Program-made: the position numbers and the translations under genes
The notes under the pieces: model-generated
Told to the model about the DNA's origin: nothing
The model's input: the letters and a program-made list of their open reading frames with translations, nothing else
The model's database searches: none
Shown: positions 22,255-39,211 of the stretch, piece after piece
Layout of the letters: the number at the start of each line of letters is the position of its first letter
Numbering within the stretch: the stretch's first letter is position 1
Assembly (NCBI RefSeq): GCF_021462225.1
Contig: NC_061796.1
Location: 45,050,891 to 45,114,890, forward strand
Origin: Girardinichthys multiradiatus
Lineage: Eukaryota > Chordata > Actinopteri > Cyprinodontiformes > Goodeidae
DNA: 64,000 nucleotides
Reading direction: 5' to 3'

Positions 22255-22586
22255 GACGAACCCTACAATGGTAGGGGTTCGTCCTGTAACCAGTGGGTTG
22301 CCAGTTCAAACCCCAACTCTGTCTTTCTCAACTGTTGTCTCCTTGGGCAAGACAATTCACCCACCTTGCCTGTTGGTGGTGGTCAGAGGGCTCGGTGGTG
22401 CCGATTGTATGGCGGCCTCACTTCTATCAGTTTGCCCCAGGGCAGCTGTGGCTACAATGTAGCTTGCCAGTGTCGGTGTGTGAATGTGTATATGAATGAG
22501 TGGATGACTGACTGTGGGGTAAAGCTCTTTGGGGTTCTCAGACTAGATATAGTGCTATACAGGGTACAGGCCATTTGCAATATAGT
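22255..22586 (+). repeat. tRNA-derived SINE (family S1)
   Basis: The head contains a box-B-like promoter motif (AGTTCAAACCC at about 22304-22314) typical of RNA polymerase III SINEs. The conserved body (ttgggcaagacaattcaccc ... ggcagctgtggctacaatgt) is followed by GTGAATG-type units and a 3' end 'gctatacagggtacaggcca'. It is a longer copy of the element at 20487-20698. The family name is not certain. Confidence 0.8.
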
Positions 22587-22599
22587 AATCTATGATCAA

Positions 22600-22930
22600 G
22601 ATGTGTTAAATTGGAGCGTCTGTGCACAGCAGTTTTTAGGTCTTGCCACAAATTCTCAAGTGGTTTTAGATCGGGACTTTGACTGGGCCATTCTAACAAA
22701 TAAATATACTTTATTTAAACCATTCCCTTTTAGCTCTGGGTGTATGTTTAATGCTTTTGTCCTGCTGGAAAGTAAACCTCTGACCCAGTCTTAAATCTTT
22801 TGCATCCTCTATCTTTATTTTGCTAGCAGAAGATAGAAATCCCCACAGTATGGTGCTTCCACCTCCATGTTTCACAGTAGGAATGGTGACTTCAGGGTCA
22901 TGTGCAGTGTTGGCTTTTTGCAACACATAG
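22600..22930 (-). pseudogene. Tc1 transposase fossil (core fragment)
   Basis: The minus strand shows VTIPTVKHGGGSTILWGFLS (the block after the first catalytic Asp) and FTFQQDKSIKHTPRAKREWF (the second Asp region, with the Asp-Asn pair changed to Asp-Lys). Further left, the DNA 'gatcgggactttgactgggc' encodes a decayed version of the block before the catalytic Glu. No inverted repeats are seen. Confidence 0.75.
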
Positions 22931-23548
22931 TGTTTTGCATGTTGGCCAGAAAGTTACTTTTCGATCTCATTTGAGCACCTCTCAATTAGGAAGCTTGGTT
23001 ATCATTACACATATATTAAGGTTTGAAAATGCCTCACTCTGGATGCAATCGCACATTAGCTGTTAAATATGTACAGTAAATGGATGCAACTATAAACCTT
23101 GTAGTCCCTTCCAGTCTCTGTCCATTGAAACCTGTATTTTAGATGACTTCTTCAGTATTTCTTATCCAGAAGAAATGTGTTATATAAGGTAAAAAACTGC
23201 TTAAAAAGAATACCTAAAGGAAATGTCTAGAGAAGGTAGGTAGTTAGGAATGCAATTTATTTTTAAAGCATAACATTCTTGTATTTTTATTATTAAATGC
23301 AAGGCTGATTCTCAGCATCTGCCTGGATTTAATTAATTAAAAGGCACAGCAGCCTTTGGATTCTGTCAGTCATTGTTAAATATTATCACCAGCAACAGGA
23401 AAATGTCTGTGAGGTAAATATGATTTACAAAGTAAAACTACTTATACTTCTAACAAACAGGCTAAGATTGATGTGTGACAAAGGGCACCCCTAGAAGACA
23501 CGTTTAAATCAAAATCTAGATATGCTTTAACACTGACTATCTTATCTA
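22931..23548. other. No feature recognised
   Basis: No supported gene or repeat. Confidence 0.55.
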
Positions 23549-24420
23549 ATTCAATTCAATTCAGTTTTATTTATATAGCGCCAATTCACAACACATATTG
23601 TCTCAAGGCACTTCACAACAGTCAGGTACAAACATTCCAATTAATCCTAACCATTGAACAGTGCTGTCAGAGTTAGTTATTTATTGAAATTGGATAAAAA
23701 GTTTTTCTATCTAAGGAAACCCAGCAGATTGCATCCAGTCAGTGACTTGTAGCATTCACTCCTCCTGGATGAGCATGTAGAGACAGTGGATAGTCACTGG
23801 CGTTGACTTTGCAGCAATCCCTCAAACTGAGCATGCATGTAGCGACAGTGGAGAGGAAAAACTCCCTTTTAACAGGAAGAAACCTCCAGCAGAACCAGGC
23901 TCAGTGTGAGCGGCCATCTGCCACGACCGACTGGAGGTTTGAGAGAACAGAGCAGAGACACAAAGAGAACAAAGAAGCACTGATCCAGGAGTACTTTCTA
24001 TGGGAAGGAAAAGTAAATGTTAATGGATGTAGCTACTTTAGTTGTTTCACCTAGAAAGAAAGAACAGATAAACTCTGAGCCAGTTTTCAAGGTTAGAGTC
24101 TGAAAGAGAGCACATACAGTTAGTTACAGTTACGCTCAGTCAGTAGCCATGTCTAGGAGAGAGAAAGGGTTAAATACTAAAAGACAGGGCTATGTGGATC
24201 ATCGGTAGAGGGTGAGCATTAAGTTGTTGCTAGCAGAAGCTCGGACGATTCCACTCTCCAGAAAGGTGTCACAGGTAGACACAGAGTCAGGCCAGGTGTA
24301 GCTTCTAGGAAGAGAAAAGAGGGAGAACATAAAGTTAAAAACTGAAATAACAGCAAATAATGCAAAATTGGAGAGTAGTGTGAGAATGTAGCAAAGAGGG
24401 TGAAAGTGGTCATTATGTCC
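23549..24420 (-). repeat. LINE 3'-region fragment
   Basis: The plus-strand text 'aattcaattcagttttattt' then 'atatagcgccaattcacaac' is the reverse complement of a recurrent fish LINE 3' terminus. The adjoining 'aaaaactcccttttaacagg' and 'gaaacctccagcagaaccag' belong to the same type of 3' UTR. It is probably a separate insertion from the coding LINE at 24466, which has its own tail. Confidence 0.65.
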
Positions 24421-24465
24421 TCCAGCAGCCTAAGCCTATAGCAGCATAACTACACAGGTAGTTTC

Positions 24466-25565
24466 AGTTCAGATTATTTAGTTAAATGGCGCTTATTTAA
24501 AACAATGTCGTCTCAAGGAACCCCACAAAGAGTCGCACTGATGGTCATTGTTATACTAAAAACCACAAGGATTGGGATACCTCCCTCTGTCAGACTGATT
24601 ATAACCACTGGAAAAGAGAAGGGGTCATACAGGTAGCAGAAATGGAGGGTGTGTTTGCACCTCAACCATAACTGAGCCGGTTTAGGCTAAACCTGACTCC
24701 CCCTTACTCCAACCAACAGAGAGGGAGGAAGGCTCCCTTCTTGATAACCTAAGCCACTTTCACTATAAGCTTTATCAAAAAGTTTTAAGCCTAGCCTTAA
24801 AAGTAGACAGGGTGTCTGCCTCATGGACCAAACTGGGAGCTGGTTCCACAGGAGAGGTGCCTGATAACTAAAGGATCTGCCTCCCATTCTACTTCTAGAG
24901 ACTCTAGGAATCACCAGTAAACCTGCAGTCTGAGAACAAAGTGCTCTGTTAGGAACATATGGACCAATCAGATCTCTGATGTATGATGGAGCTAGATCAT
25001 TAAGGGCTTTATATGTGAGGAGGAGAATTTTAAATTCTATTCTGGATTTAACAGGGAGCCAATGAAGGGAAGCTAAAGTAGGGGAAATATGATCTCTCTT
25101 TTTAATTTTTATCAGAACTCTTGCTGCAGCATTTTGAATCAGCTGAAGGCTTTTAACTGCATTTTGTGGACATCCTGACAGTAAAGAATTACAATAGTCC
25201 AGCCTTGAAGTAACCAATGCATGGACTAGTTTTTCAGTGTCACTCCTGGACAGGATATTTCTAATTTTGGCAATGTTCCGGAGGTGAAAGAAGGAAATCT
25301 TAGAAACCTGTTTAATATGGGATTTAAATGACACGTCCTGGTCAAAAGTAACACCAAGGTTTTTTACTTTATTACCGGAGGTCAATTTAATGCCATCCAG
25401 GTTAAGTGATTGACTAAGCAGTTTCTTTTTGAAAGACTCCGGTCCAAAGACGACAACTTCTGTCTTGTCTGAATTTAGAAGCAAAACATTTAAAGTCATC
25501 CAAGTTTTTATATCTTCAAGACATGCTTGTAGTCTATCTAACTGGTTGGGTTCATCAGGATTTAT
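24466..25565 (-). mobile_element. L2/CR1-like LINE, 5' truncated
   Basis: On the minus strand a reverse-transcriptase C-terminal region is followed by a 3' UTR ending at plus-strand 'cagttcagattatttag' (about 24466), resembling the tail at 23555. The 5' part, including the endonuclease and most of the polymerase, is missing. Confidence 0.8.
24687..25499 (-). pseudogene. LINE reverse transcriptase C-terminal fragment
   Basis: An open frame of 270 codons covering only the part after the polymerase active site. LLLNSDKTEVVVFGPE follows the missing YxDD-type motif. KVKNLGVTFDQDVSFKSHI, LDYCNSLLSGCP, QNAAARVLIKIKKRDHISP and LASLHWLPVKSRIEFKILLL then form the conserved thumb and C-terminal blocks of L2/CR1-type LINEs. 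No catalytic residues remain, so it is a dead 5'-truncated copy, although the surviving frame is unbroken. Confidence 0.85.
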
Positions 25566-26209
25566 GGATAATCTAAAAGGGGTTAAAGTTCACTGAGTGC
25601 TGTAAGAGATGTTATCACTGTGCCAAGTTTGCAAGGAGGTCTAAAGTGGGGTTCTCCATTATAACCAGTGGTGTTGCTGTCAGTCTATGGTTTTGCACTG
25701 CTAGCTTTATTCATGTAAGAGGCACATTGCTGCAGAATGTGGCTTTTTGAGGAGTTCACTTGTGGGAGCTGAGGGAGTGTAAATTGTGACCCGTTATTGT
25801 GGCCATATCACAAAACTGTCTTGTATCATGCAGATATTAGCTGCCTGAGATACATTTCCATTTGCTAATTGTTCATAAAATCCCTTAACTGAGTAATAAT
25901 TATACATATTATTCCTGTAAATATTAATTATCTTTATGCAGAACTGAGCAGTCAGTCAGATAAGTCATAATTTTTGGATTCGTATAATTTTGGAGATATG
26001 AAACACTACCTGGTGGACAATATTTATCCACAGTTAAATGTCTTTGTTTCATCGCTTGGATTCCACCAGGAGATGTTTGAGAATCCTCTCTGCAGTGTGT
26101 GTGTTGTATTTTATGATATCCACTTGCCTTTATAGCCCTGTCGTTACTCATGGATTACACTGATTTCATTTAGCTCCTTGTCTGTAGCTCCTAGCTCAGA
26201 TAGATTCAT
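25566..26209. other. No feature recognised
   Basis: No supported gene or repeat. Confidence 0.55.
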
Positions 26210-26520
26210 TCAACCTGCAACAGCATACGCAGACTTCCCCACACCTCCATTTCCCCAGCTGGCTCCTCCAGCTCATCTGGGCTGAGGTGTTCCTAAGTCA
26301 GGTGTTAGATTTAAGTTTTCAGGCAAAAGCCTAGAGGTCTCCTTTGAGGGGGACATATATGAAACATCTCCTTATAAAGGCATCCAGAAGACATCCCTAC
26401 AAAAAGCCCAAGCTACCTCAACTAGCTGCTCTCAGTGCGGAGGAGCAGTAGCTTTACTATAATCTTCGCTAAGATGTCAGAGCTCCTCATCCTACACCTC
26501 GGGTAGATGCGGTCAACAAG
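26210..26520 (-). repeat. RTE-like LINE relic (3' ORF region)
   Basis: The stretch 'agctacctcaactagctgct' then 'ctcagtgcggaggagcagta' corresponds, with many changes, to 18256-18300 of the intact LINE (cacctcaactggctcctctc). The preceding 'agctggctcctccagctcat' resembles its terminal coding part. Gaps and stops abolish the frame. Confidence 0.6.
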
Positions 26521-30939
<4,419 letters not shown>

Positions 30940-33900
30940 GTTCGTCAACAACAGTGCAACAAAAACTCAGATGCAATATCGAGTTGGGTTTTATATTTTT
31001 AAGTACCATGAATTCACCCTCTGTGTGTCAATAATATCTTTTGCCAGTTGGATGTACTTTCATTGCCTTTTGATGCCCATAAATTATGTAGCTGTTAGAG
31101 ATGAAGATGCTACGGTAGCAAGGAGACTGGCAGGGACATTGTGATTTTGTAAAAAAGGGAAAGCACTGAGGAAAAATGTTATTTGGCATCAAAACTGTAT
31201 CTGTATTGAACAATATTATTTTAATAGCATGCTATGTTAGCAAAAATAATCTAGCTTATTTATTTACATTTCTATAGCAGGGTTATCACACATTTCCCAT
31301 TTCATAATTCCAGATTTTATTTTTTATTATTCAGTCAACCAATTAAGACTGTTTTTGACATCTAATTTAAAAATATTCTGGAAATCTACAATCCACACTG
31401 TCCATAAACAGTGGATCACAGGGAATGAGAACTAGGCTGATTTGTCTAACAGATCAGCCTAGTTCTTGCTGGACTTTAATATAGTATGATGTTAATGTTT
31501 GCATTTAGATTATAATAGGAAAAGTTGCAGGTATATTAAAAATGCGCTAACATGTGATTGACAAGTAGCATACTGCATGTAAAAAATATGGAAAACGGTT
31601 TGCATTTACTTAGCACTTTAGTTAGCTTAGTTGACAAAGTGTTCAGTGTGACCTAAAACGATCTCCTTTTGATTAATATTTTTATTATAAACACATCTAA
31701 GAATTTGTTTTTTGCAATTGGATGCTTATTTTTTAGAAAATGAAAAACAAGATATTAACCATAAAAAATATTAAAGAACAACATCCATACTTTATCAGAC
31801 TGTGTAGGAAGCCTGTGATAAAGGCGTACAGCCAGAATAAGAGCATTAAAAGACATTAGGTAAGTGAAGGAAAAACAGAGAATGAGGGAGCCGAAGAGAG
31901 TTGTGGGAGTGAGTGTAAGTGTGTGGGAGCTTCAGAGTGAAAGAGCGGCTACTGTACAGCTAAAACAGGCCAACTTTGCTATCAGCCAGAGCCTGAATGG
32001 TCTCAAGCTGTTCCTGTCATTCATTTGTACTGTTTGGACCACATTAGCCAACAGTCAAACATTCTTTTCTGGCCATTTGGGGGCAGCACATCCAGTCCAC
32101 ACTGAGCATCACTGGTCATGGACTTTGCTCTTTCGGTTTTTTCTTCACTGACTGTTCACCTGCTACATATTTCACACAGTTTGTTGGTTGATGCTGAACA
32201 GAAAGTGTTTTTCAGAAGTGCTGCATCCTTAATTTATGCTACAAGCTAGAATCAATTTTAGAGTCTATGCTCTGGAATCCATTTTATTTTGATGAAAAAT
32301 CTAAATAAAACCATCAAACATTTTATTACCATATTCCCTTGTTTACATTGATGTTGCAATGAGTTTTGTATATAAAAAGTGTTTGGTGGGGACATCTTGA
32401 GGCCATTTTTATTACTGTTTGAACGATTTTCGTCCCACCAGAAAATGAAAACACAAATATTTAACAGATTTAAGTATTTTTTTCTAAAGTGAGCTATCAG
32501 TAGCAATCAGTAACCTATATGTTGTTGGCTATAATGTGGGTCTTAATGATGAGCAAATATTTTGAGTCAATTAACAATTAGAAGTGTGTTCATACAGGAA
32601 AAGGGCATTAAATTTCAGATTTAGGGCATACCTGGGATTTGATAATAAATGTATGATGAAACATGAAAAAATGAATTGAAGACAAAAAAGAAAAAATGGT
32701 ACTGTGTGAGAGACAGTTATGTTGTTAAATACAAAACAGAGAGAAAAGGGTGTGAAACAGAGACAGAGGAAATGTATACAAGGAGGTGAGACAGCGAGGG
32801 TCACATCCAGAGGTGACACACCACAGAGGGAGCCAGAGAGCGGAAAGATGTGGGAAGCTGAGAAACAGATGGGCAAAAGGAGAAGGTGAGAGATGGCTTG
32901 GATAGGGGAGGGGACAAAGCTGCCAGGAGTCAGTGCTCAAACTTGGACTGCTTTACATTCACGACGGGATGATGGCCACATCGATTACTCCCTTCCACTT
33001 TAGACATATCGCTTTTTGATTTTTTTTTCAACTCAAGGTCAGTTCATTTCTCAGCTGACAATCACAGTATATATTCTGCACAATGTTGGAAAGTGAGACC
33101 GCTTTACTCTCTGCATTACGGGCCCTCACAACCAAATGTTTACAGCTGCTGGGTATTCACAATGTAAAGCTCCTTTCTATGCTAATTATAGAGCTCTGAA
33201 CGTTTGAGCTATTTTTTAGAAAGATATCATGACAACAAAGCTGTCATTTTTACAAAAGTATTTTTTATACTTTTTAGAAAACTGTGTCTAAACCAATAAA
33301 ATATTTACCATTTTTTCAAGGGTATCCTGTGCACATCCATGATTTGAATCCATGTATTTTTCCCTACAAATATGTGCAGGGAAAATGTGAGATTTGGGTT
33401 TTCTGAATCATCTCTAAACTTACTCCACAGATTTGTGGTCTGCATGTCAGAGATTAGCCTAAAGTGACTCCAACTAGAGTTGGATTATATAACTCAGGGG
33501 AAATATATATATATATATATATTTTTGTTTTATATATTTAGCTTAAAATATATTATTACTTAGCTTAAAAAATCCACTATCTTTTTTTACCATACCTCAT
33601 TTCAACCAAAGGCAATTTTAGCACTCAAAAATTAATAAATTAAAGGGGTATCTCCAAAAACTGTATTGTTGTGCTGAGCAATCTGCACTTTTATTTGCTT
33701 AGATAAACTAAAAACTTATTTGCTAAGCAAATATGTTGACTTTCCTTTTCATCTGAGTTTAATCCAAGACCTACCTCTTCTTCTATCCACTTATTTACTA
33801 AACAGCTTTACCATATTAATTTGACTAACTATGATAGCATGACAAGCAGCATTAGCTTCCTCTAGGTATGTACTTTTTTTCATCTATCAAGGTTACCGTT

Positions 33901-35085
33901 TACATTTATTATCATACCGGTTCATGCGATTTCAACTTCTTTTAGCAAGATTCACGGTACAGTGTCTGGTCAGCTGTAAAGAGTGCCACCACCACTCCCA
34001 TATTCTGTTGTGTGCTGTCAGTCAGCTGTGTATGACTGACAAAAGATAATGATTGAAAAATGTTTTGCTGGCATGAAAAACACGGATCTTAAGAAGCCTC
34101 ACTGTCTCTTTTCAAGGTTAAATTCGTTTTAATAGGAACATTATCATGTTTGTTGGGGATATAAACAGCCTACTGCAGGCAGTCGCTCACAACCGTACAC
34201 CGACAGGTAGACTTAATGATAGCTTCATGAAACTTTGATGTAAATGTTGCACAGAAGTGTCATGGCTGTTGTAATTATGACTGAAATCGTTCCTGGAATT
34301 GTTCACACATAATATTTGCTTTCTTGAGTTGTTTGCTTGGATTTTATAATGGCGATGAGAGGTTTACCTACATTCATCATAACCAAGAATATCACATTGA
34401 TTTAGAGCTTTTCAAAGATGCTTCTAGGCTTTTTTTCAGGGTGAAATGATAATGCAGCATACGTCAATGACTTTTAAAAACTACAATTTCATTCATTAGG
34501 TGAATTTTCTGTAATGCCCTCAGAAACAAATGCTTACAGGCTAAAATAGACAGTCATACTCAATAGATTAGCACATATTATATACACAATACACATTATA
34601 TTGATTAATTTCACAAAGACAGATGTTTTCAAGATATTATTTCTGTGAAATACGATGACTTTGTTTGCTAACAGCTAATGCAAACATGACATTTAACATT
34701 GGAATATTACATCAGATTAATAAAAAAACATTTTATTATGGAAATGTGGACTTAATGGAAGGTATTTCTAACACCAGCTTAAAGGTTGTTATTTTCAAAA
34801 GGTACTTTTAATTTGACAAACGAGCCTCACTGAAACATATATTCTCATTTATTGTACATTACTGTACATACAAGCACACAAATATCTGGATGAATCTCCT
34901 TTAAAAGTTGTAAAGAAACTGCACATGTTTTTGCCATAAACAAATTTCGGGAGTAATTCTGGGCAGATACTAGACTGGCCTTCTAAGCCGCTTATTTAAA
35001 TTCTTCTGTTTCCTTGCACAGGTATGGGCTTCATGTCTGACAGCTGAAGATTTTCCCACACTGGGTCATCAACAGTACAATGGTA
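30940..35085. other. No gene recognised (4.1 kb)
   Basis: AT-rich, with a short TA run at 33505-33524 and a hairpin at 31429-31465. A purine-rich stretch at 32640-32900 carries open frames on the opposite strand with no recognisable domain. Confidence 0.55.
31429..31465. repeat. 37-nt hairpin
   Basis: GAACTAGGCTGAT and ATCAGCCTAGTTC pair perfectly over 13 bp. The stem continues with one G-T wobble to a loop of three bases (CTA). Confidence 0.9.
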
Positions 35086-35290
35086 TACCACAACAGCACA
35101 ATGGCCCAGTCAAAGTCCAGACCTCAACCAAATAGAAATGCAGTGGTTGAAGCTTAAAGAGCTGTGTAATTGAGCAATTTAGTTGAACTGAGCAAAGATG
35201 TAAAAAAAGTTGGGCAAAATTCCTCCCTGCTTTAAAATTAAGTTTTAATACCATACTGAGACTGTTAAACTGTTGCAATCATCTAGACCG
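35086..35290 (+). pseudogene. Tc1 transposase fossil (catalytic Glu region)
   Basis: The plus strand encodes [20 protein letters not shown], the block around the third catalytic residue of Tc1 transposases, with Pro changed to Gln before Ile-Glu. An in-frame stop follows shortly. No ends or other domains are recognisable. Confidence 0.75.
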
Positions 35291-36117
35291 GATCTCCTTT
35301 TGGTCGATGACAATCTTCAGCACAGTATATTTTTAGGGGGAAACAAGGACTCCAGCTTTAGTCCTCGTTTTTTCTATATTGGTTTGCTTTGAATGAAGTG
35401 CATTTTAGATTATTTAAAGATGTGAGTGAAGTTTCCACCCTAAAACACACTTCAAGGTGTTATAGCTTGACACTTCAATCACTGACTATTTTTGGCAAAA
35501 CAACAACAGAGCAGTTTGGGGGAATACGAAGGTTTGCTCAAACCTGTTTGACTGTTTTCTTGCATACAATGATGGACTTAATGAAAAGTGTTTGCTAGCA
35601 CCATCAGTTGTCGCCATTTAGAGCACTCTTTTGCTGCGATGTTTTTCAGCAACTCCAGAGTAATTAGTACAGAAATACATCAGACCTTCACAATATAAAT
35701 CATTAGGATTATTGACCCTCTGCCAACTTGGACAGGAGGAGTGACTGCAGCAACTAATAACTTTAATGTTAAAATGTGTATTGTTATATAAAAATGTTGA
35801 GGGTAATCCAGAATATGCTTACTGGGAGTAAAAGCACAGATTAGAGTTTGTGTTGCAGCACCCTGATGGCATATTTAGTGTCTTGATGTGTTTGACAATG
35901 TTGCAGAGCTTGGAGTACTGCATACATACTCAGTGCCAACTTACGCTTATGGTGTGTGTGTGTATAGTTAAAGATGGCAAGAAAAAAAGGAGAGGGGGAG
36001 TGATAGAGAGACAGAAACAGGGAAAATAAGTGAGTGAGAGCGAGGTACAAGTCAGTTTTTCATGGATGGCTGTGTTGCTATGGGAACTAGATGTGGGCTC
36101 CCTATTCCCAAAAAAGT
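35291..36117. other. No feature recognised
   Basis: No supported gene. From about 36000 the composition becomes strongly strand-asymmetric. Confidence 0.5.
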
Positions 36118-36272
36118 ATCCTCTTTCCTTCCTCCCTTCCTTACTACCCTCTCTCTCTCTGATCACTTCGTTCTTCCGTGTTCGTCTTCACACCATCCGC
36201 AGCTCTTTCTCTTTCCTCTCCCCTTTCCCCGGATTACATCCCATCACATGCTTCCTTTCGCTCTCAGTCTCT

Positions 36273-36308
<36 letters not shown>

Positions 36309-36480
36309 TCATCCATCCCTTTCCCCGCCCACTCATTCACCTCTCTCTCAGTCCACTCTGATCCTCTCTTCTACTCTTTCTCATTTTCCCTTGTCCCACT
36401 CCATAGTTCGCCACTCTTTTCGTCTCTCTCATCCTTCTTTTCCCTGTCTTTCTGATCCCTCTGTCTCTTTAACACTTTTA
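36118..36480. repeat. Pyrimidine-rich tract with (CT)n core
   Basis: About 360 bp dominated by C and T on the plus strand, with a perfect CT run at 36278-36302. It lies just before the CpG-dense stretch. Such tracts are common upstream of vertebrate promoters. Open frames through it are composition artefacts. Confidence 0.85.
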
Positions 36481-36519
36481 CTTATATTCTATTCTTTTCT
36501 CGGTTGTCATGGCAATAGG

Positions 36520-36734
36520 CTGGGGGCGTAAGGGAGCGAGTGCGAGCAAGCGAGCGGGAGTGGGTGTTTCGGAAGTGACATCTCTTGGGCTGTAACCTTG
36601 TTTCCTGTGTGGTGGAGTTGGGGGCGGATGCTCGGCGCTTGCAGCGCAGCAACAGTGACGCCGTGTGGACGCTGTGGGTGAGCAATGGGGAACCCGGGAC
36701 GTGCCGTGCGATTGCAGGGTGAATGATCTGATAG
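36520..36734 (+). promoter_or_regulatory. CpG-dense stretch, candidate promoter and first exon
   Basis: About 17 CpG dinucleotides in some 200 bp, against very few in the flanking kilobases, mark the only island-like sequence in the window. It includes an ETS-type GGAAGTG (about 36570) and a CRE-like TGACG. Possible splice donors are GTGAGA after ..CTGATAG (exon end 36734), GTGAGC at 36678 and GTGAAT at 36719. No host gene begins clearly here. It may be the 5' exon of the plus-strand gene whose exon lies at 52081. Confidence 0.5.
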
Positions 36735-37685
36735 GTGAGAATACTCTCCCCTTTCATCTCTGTGGCTCCTCTGTCACACACATACATGTACAATCACACA
36801 CACTCTTTTAGCCATCCATTCTCCATCCTTCATCATCTAACATCTTTCTTTTCAAGGTTAGAAGTGGATTCATTGTAGATGGAAACATTCGGACGGGATC
36901 AAAGCCTTTCACTGGTCTCACACAGCAGGTTGGCCCTCTGGGATGAGAAGTTATTTTGTGTTTCACACTTCCTACAGATGCAGAGCAGAAAGTCATACTT
37001 TCATTTGGTGTATTTCTTCATTTAGTGTTTGTAGAATTGAGTAAAACCTGTGCTAATGGATAAAAGGTATGGAGCGAGTGTCAAATGTAGAATTAAAACC
37101 AAGGGTAGCAGAAGTCTGTTTCTGCAGTTTAGTGAATAAAGCCCAATGACTTTGTCAAGTCACATGTATTAAAAAGCATATGTTGAAACAAGTGTACAAA
37201 GGTGCTGTACAACTCATAAAATAAATGACAATGATACGACAAAACCCAAAACAGCATAATTTCAGTCAGCTTGATAAGTCAGTTAGATGAATAAATGGAC
37301 TCAACTTATGTAGTGCTTCTCCAGTCATACTGACCACTCAGAGCTCTTTATAACAGAGCCGTACAAATTCATACACCCACGCGCATATCGGTAGGGAACT
37401 TTCAGATTGCAAGATGACTATTCTTCCTACTGAGCCACATTCGCCTTATAAGATAAAAACGTGTTTAAATTTGTTTTAAAGATGCCACATGTTTCAGAGG
37501 TCCTGGTGTACAGTAAGAGCTACAGCAAAGGCCCAGTCACCTCTATGTTTAAACCTGGACCTAGGAAAACAAGAAGCAACTGTTGAGATGACCTTGGTAA
37601 TGAGGTATTAGTTTGTAGAGTTAAAAGATCATTGAGATCATTCAAAGATTTGTATACACAAACAGTACAATCTTCAAACTAATTC
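36735..37685. other. No feature recognised
   Basis: No supported gene or repeat. Confidence 0.5.
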
Positions 37686-37820
37686 ATGGATGGACAGATG
37701 GATGGATGGATGGATGGACGGACGGATGGATGGATGGACGGACGGATGGATGGATGGATGGATGGATGGATGGACGGATGGATGGATGGAAGGACGGATG
37801 TACGGATGGATGGATGGACC
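37686..37820. repeat. (GATG)n microsatellite with GACG variants
   Basis: Runs of GATG interspersed with GACG, repeating as a higher-order mixture. All frames are open and give spurious Met-Asp-Gly-Trp peptides. Confidence 0.95.
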
Positions 37821-39211
37821 AGTCTTACCGCCTCCAACTCCTCCAGTCTGTCTGGATGGACAGTGGGATGTTCCCAAGCCAGCTGAGATTTCTCATCTCT
37901 TTCATTTGTTCTGGCTATCCTAAAAAGGTCTCATCTATGTGGGACATGGCTGAAACAGTTCCCCAGTTTTTTGATGGACTTATTTATTCCCTCTACTTCC
38001 CCAGTTTGCTTCTCAGTCTTCCAGTCTGTTGTAAGTCCAATTGTTGAGTAGATCCCAGGAAACTGAACATCCCCCACCTGAGTAACAATTTCAATCCCAA
38101 AATGGAATAGAAACACCACTCTTGTTAGATGAAGGACTATGACTTTCAGGTGACAGTTCAAACGAAACCTCCCCTTTGCATAAAGTTGATAATAGATGCT
38201 TTGCCAGCAGCAAAACAATTAATGCAAAATACTTGTAAAATAATGGTGCAAATTAAGAACTGCAGTTTTAAGCCTCAGTTTTAATCCAAGTCCAAGATGA
38301 CTTTGTAAATTCCCATGCTGTTTCCAGTTTTTGATGGGGTTGAAGCATAACAAATCCATTGCTGTCTTTGAGCCTGCAATGTGTTTGGATTAATTTGAAA
38401 ACATCTGTGTATTATAGCTACAATATCAGACCACAACTGTGCCCAAAAACAGCATCTTTAGCCAAAGAAGAAACCAGTAATGCATCTGTTTACCAGAAAT
38501 CATGCTTGTTTAACACAATGCATGTCTCTATTTGATCCCAGTGATGAAATACTGCTAAAGGTAGCTGTTATGTTCCTTGAACAGAATGGACTTCTGGGCT
38601 ATAGAAAGGGGGAGAGCGCTGTCATGTGGTCAGGTTGACAAATTTAAATGTACTATTGGTAGCACCCCGGTTCTTTCATATCCCACTGTGAAGTTTCAAA
38701 AGATGTGAAGAAGTATCCTGCAAAAATGGTAAACTGCTTGGTCATTCTACTCCAAAATTCAATCATGACTCTGTCAGTTCATAGCTGGGAGAGCAATGCT
38801 CTGCAGCTTGAGAAAATCTTTACGATACCCCTTTATGAACTGCCATCTTTCTGTAATATTTTTCTGTTCAAAGTGGAGAAAAAAAAAGCAATAAATTACA
38901 GCATTTTATTTTAGGATTATATCAGACATGCTTGGACAACTATTAACTCATAATTAAGCATAAAAGGAAAGTGTTATGTTTACAGAATATTAATTATGAG
39001 CCTAAATAAAATGATCATTACAATTACATTAAATAATGAGCTGTAACAACGCAACCAATCTCCTCGTGTGGATTACTGTCTTAAACACCCACAGTTACTA
39101 AACTATTTACTCAGGGTACATTCAACCTGTTTTATGTAAGTTTAGCCATTTATTGTAGAAAATAGTCACAACAAAATTATCTTTGTGGGAATATTCATTC
39201 ATCTTTTATAA
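37821..39211. other. No feature recognised (1.4 kb)
   Basis: The part just right of the microsatellite ('cagtcttaccgcctccaact' onward) may be an old LINE 3' region, but I cannot support this. No genes are seen. Confidence 0.45.

Noticed and set aside
22252..22794. Plus-strand open frame of 180 codons
   Set aside because: It runs through a SINE and the antisense of a Tc1 fossil; no coherent protein.
36030..36531. Ser/Leu/Pro-rich open frames, up to 141 codons
   Set aside because: They arise from the pyrimidine-rich tract; no domain, and no codon-use signal.
37674..38047. Open frames rich in Met-Asp-Gly-Trp or His-Pro-Ser-Ile
   Set aside because: Produced by the GATG microsatellite.
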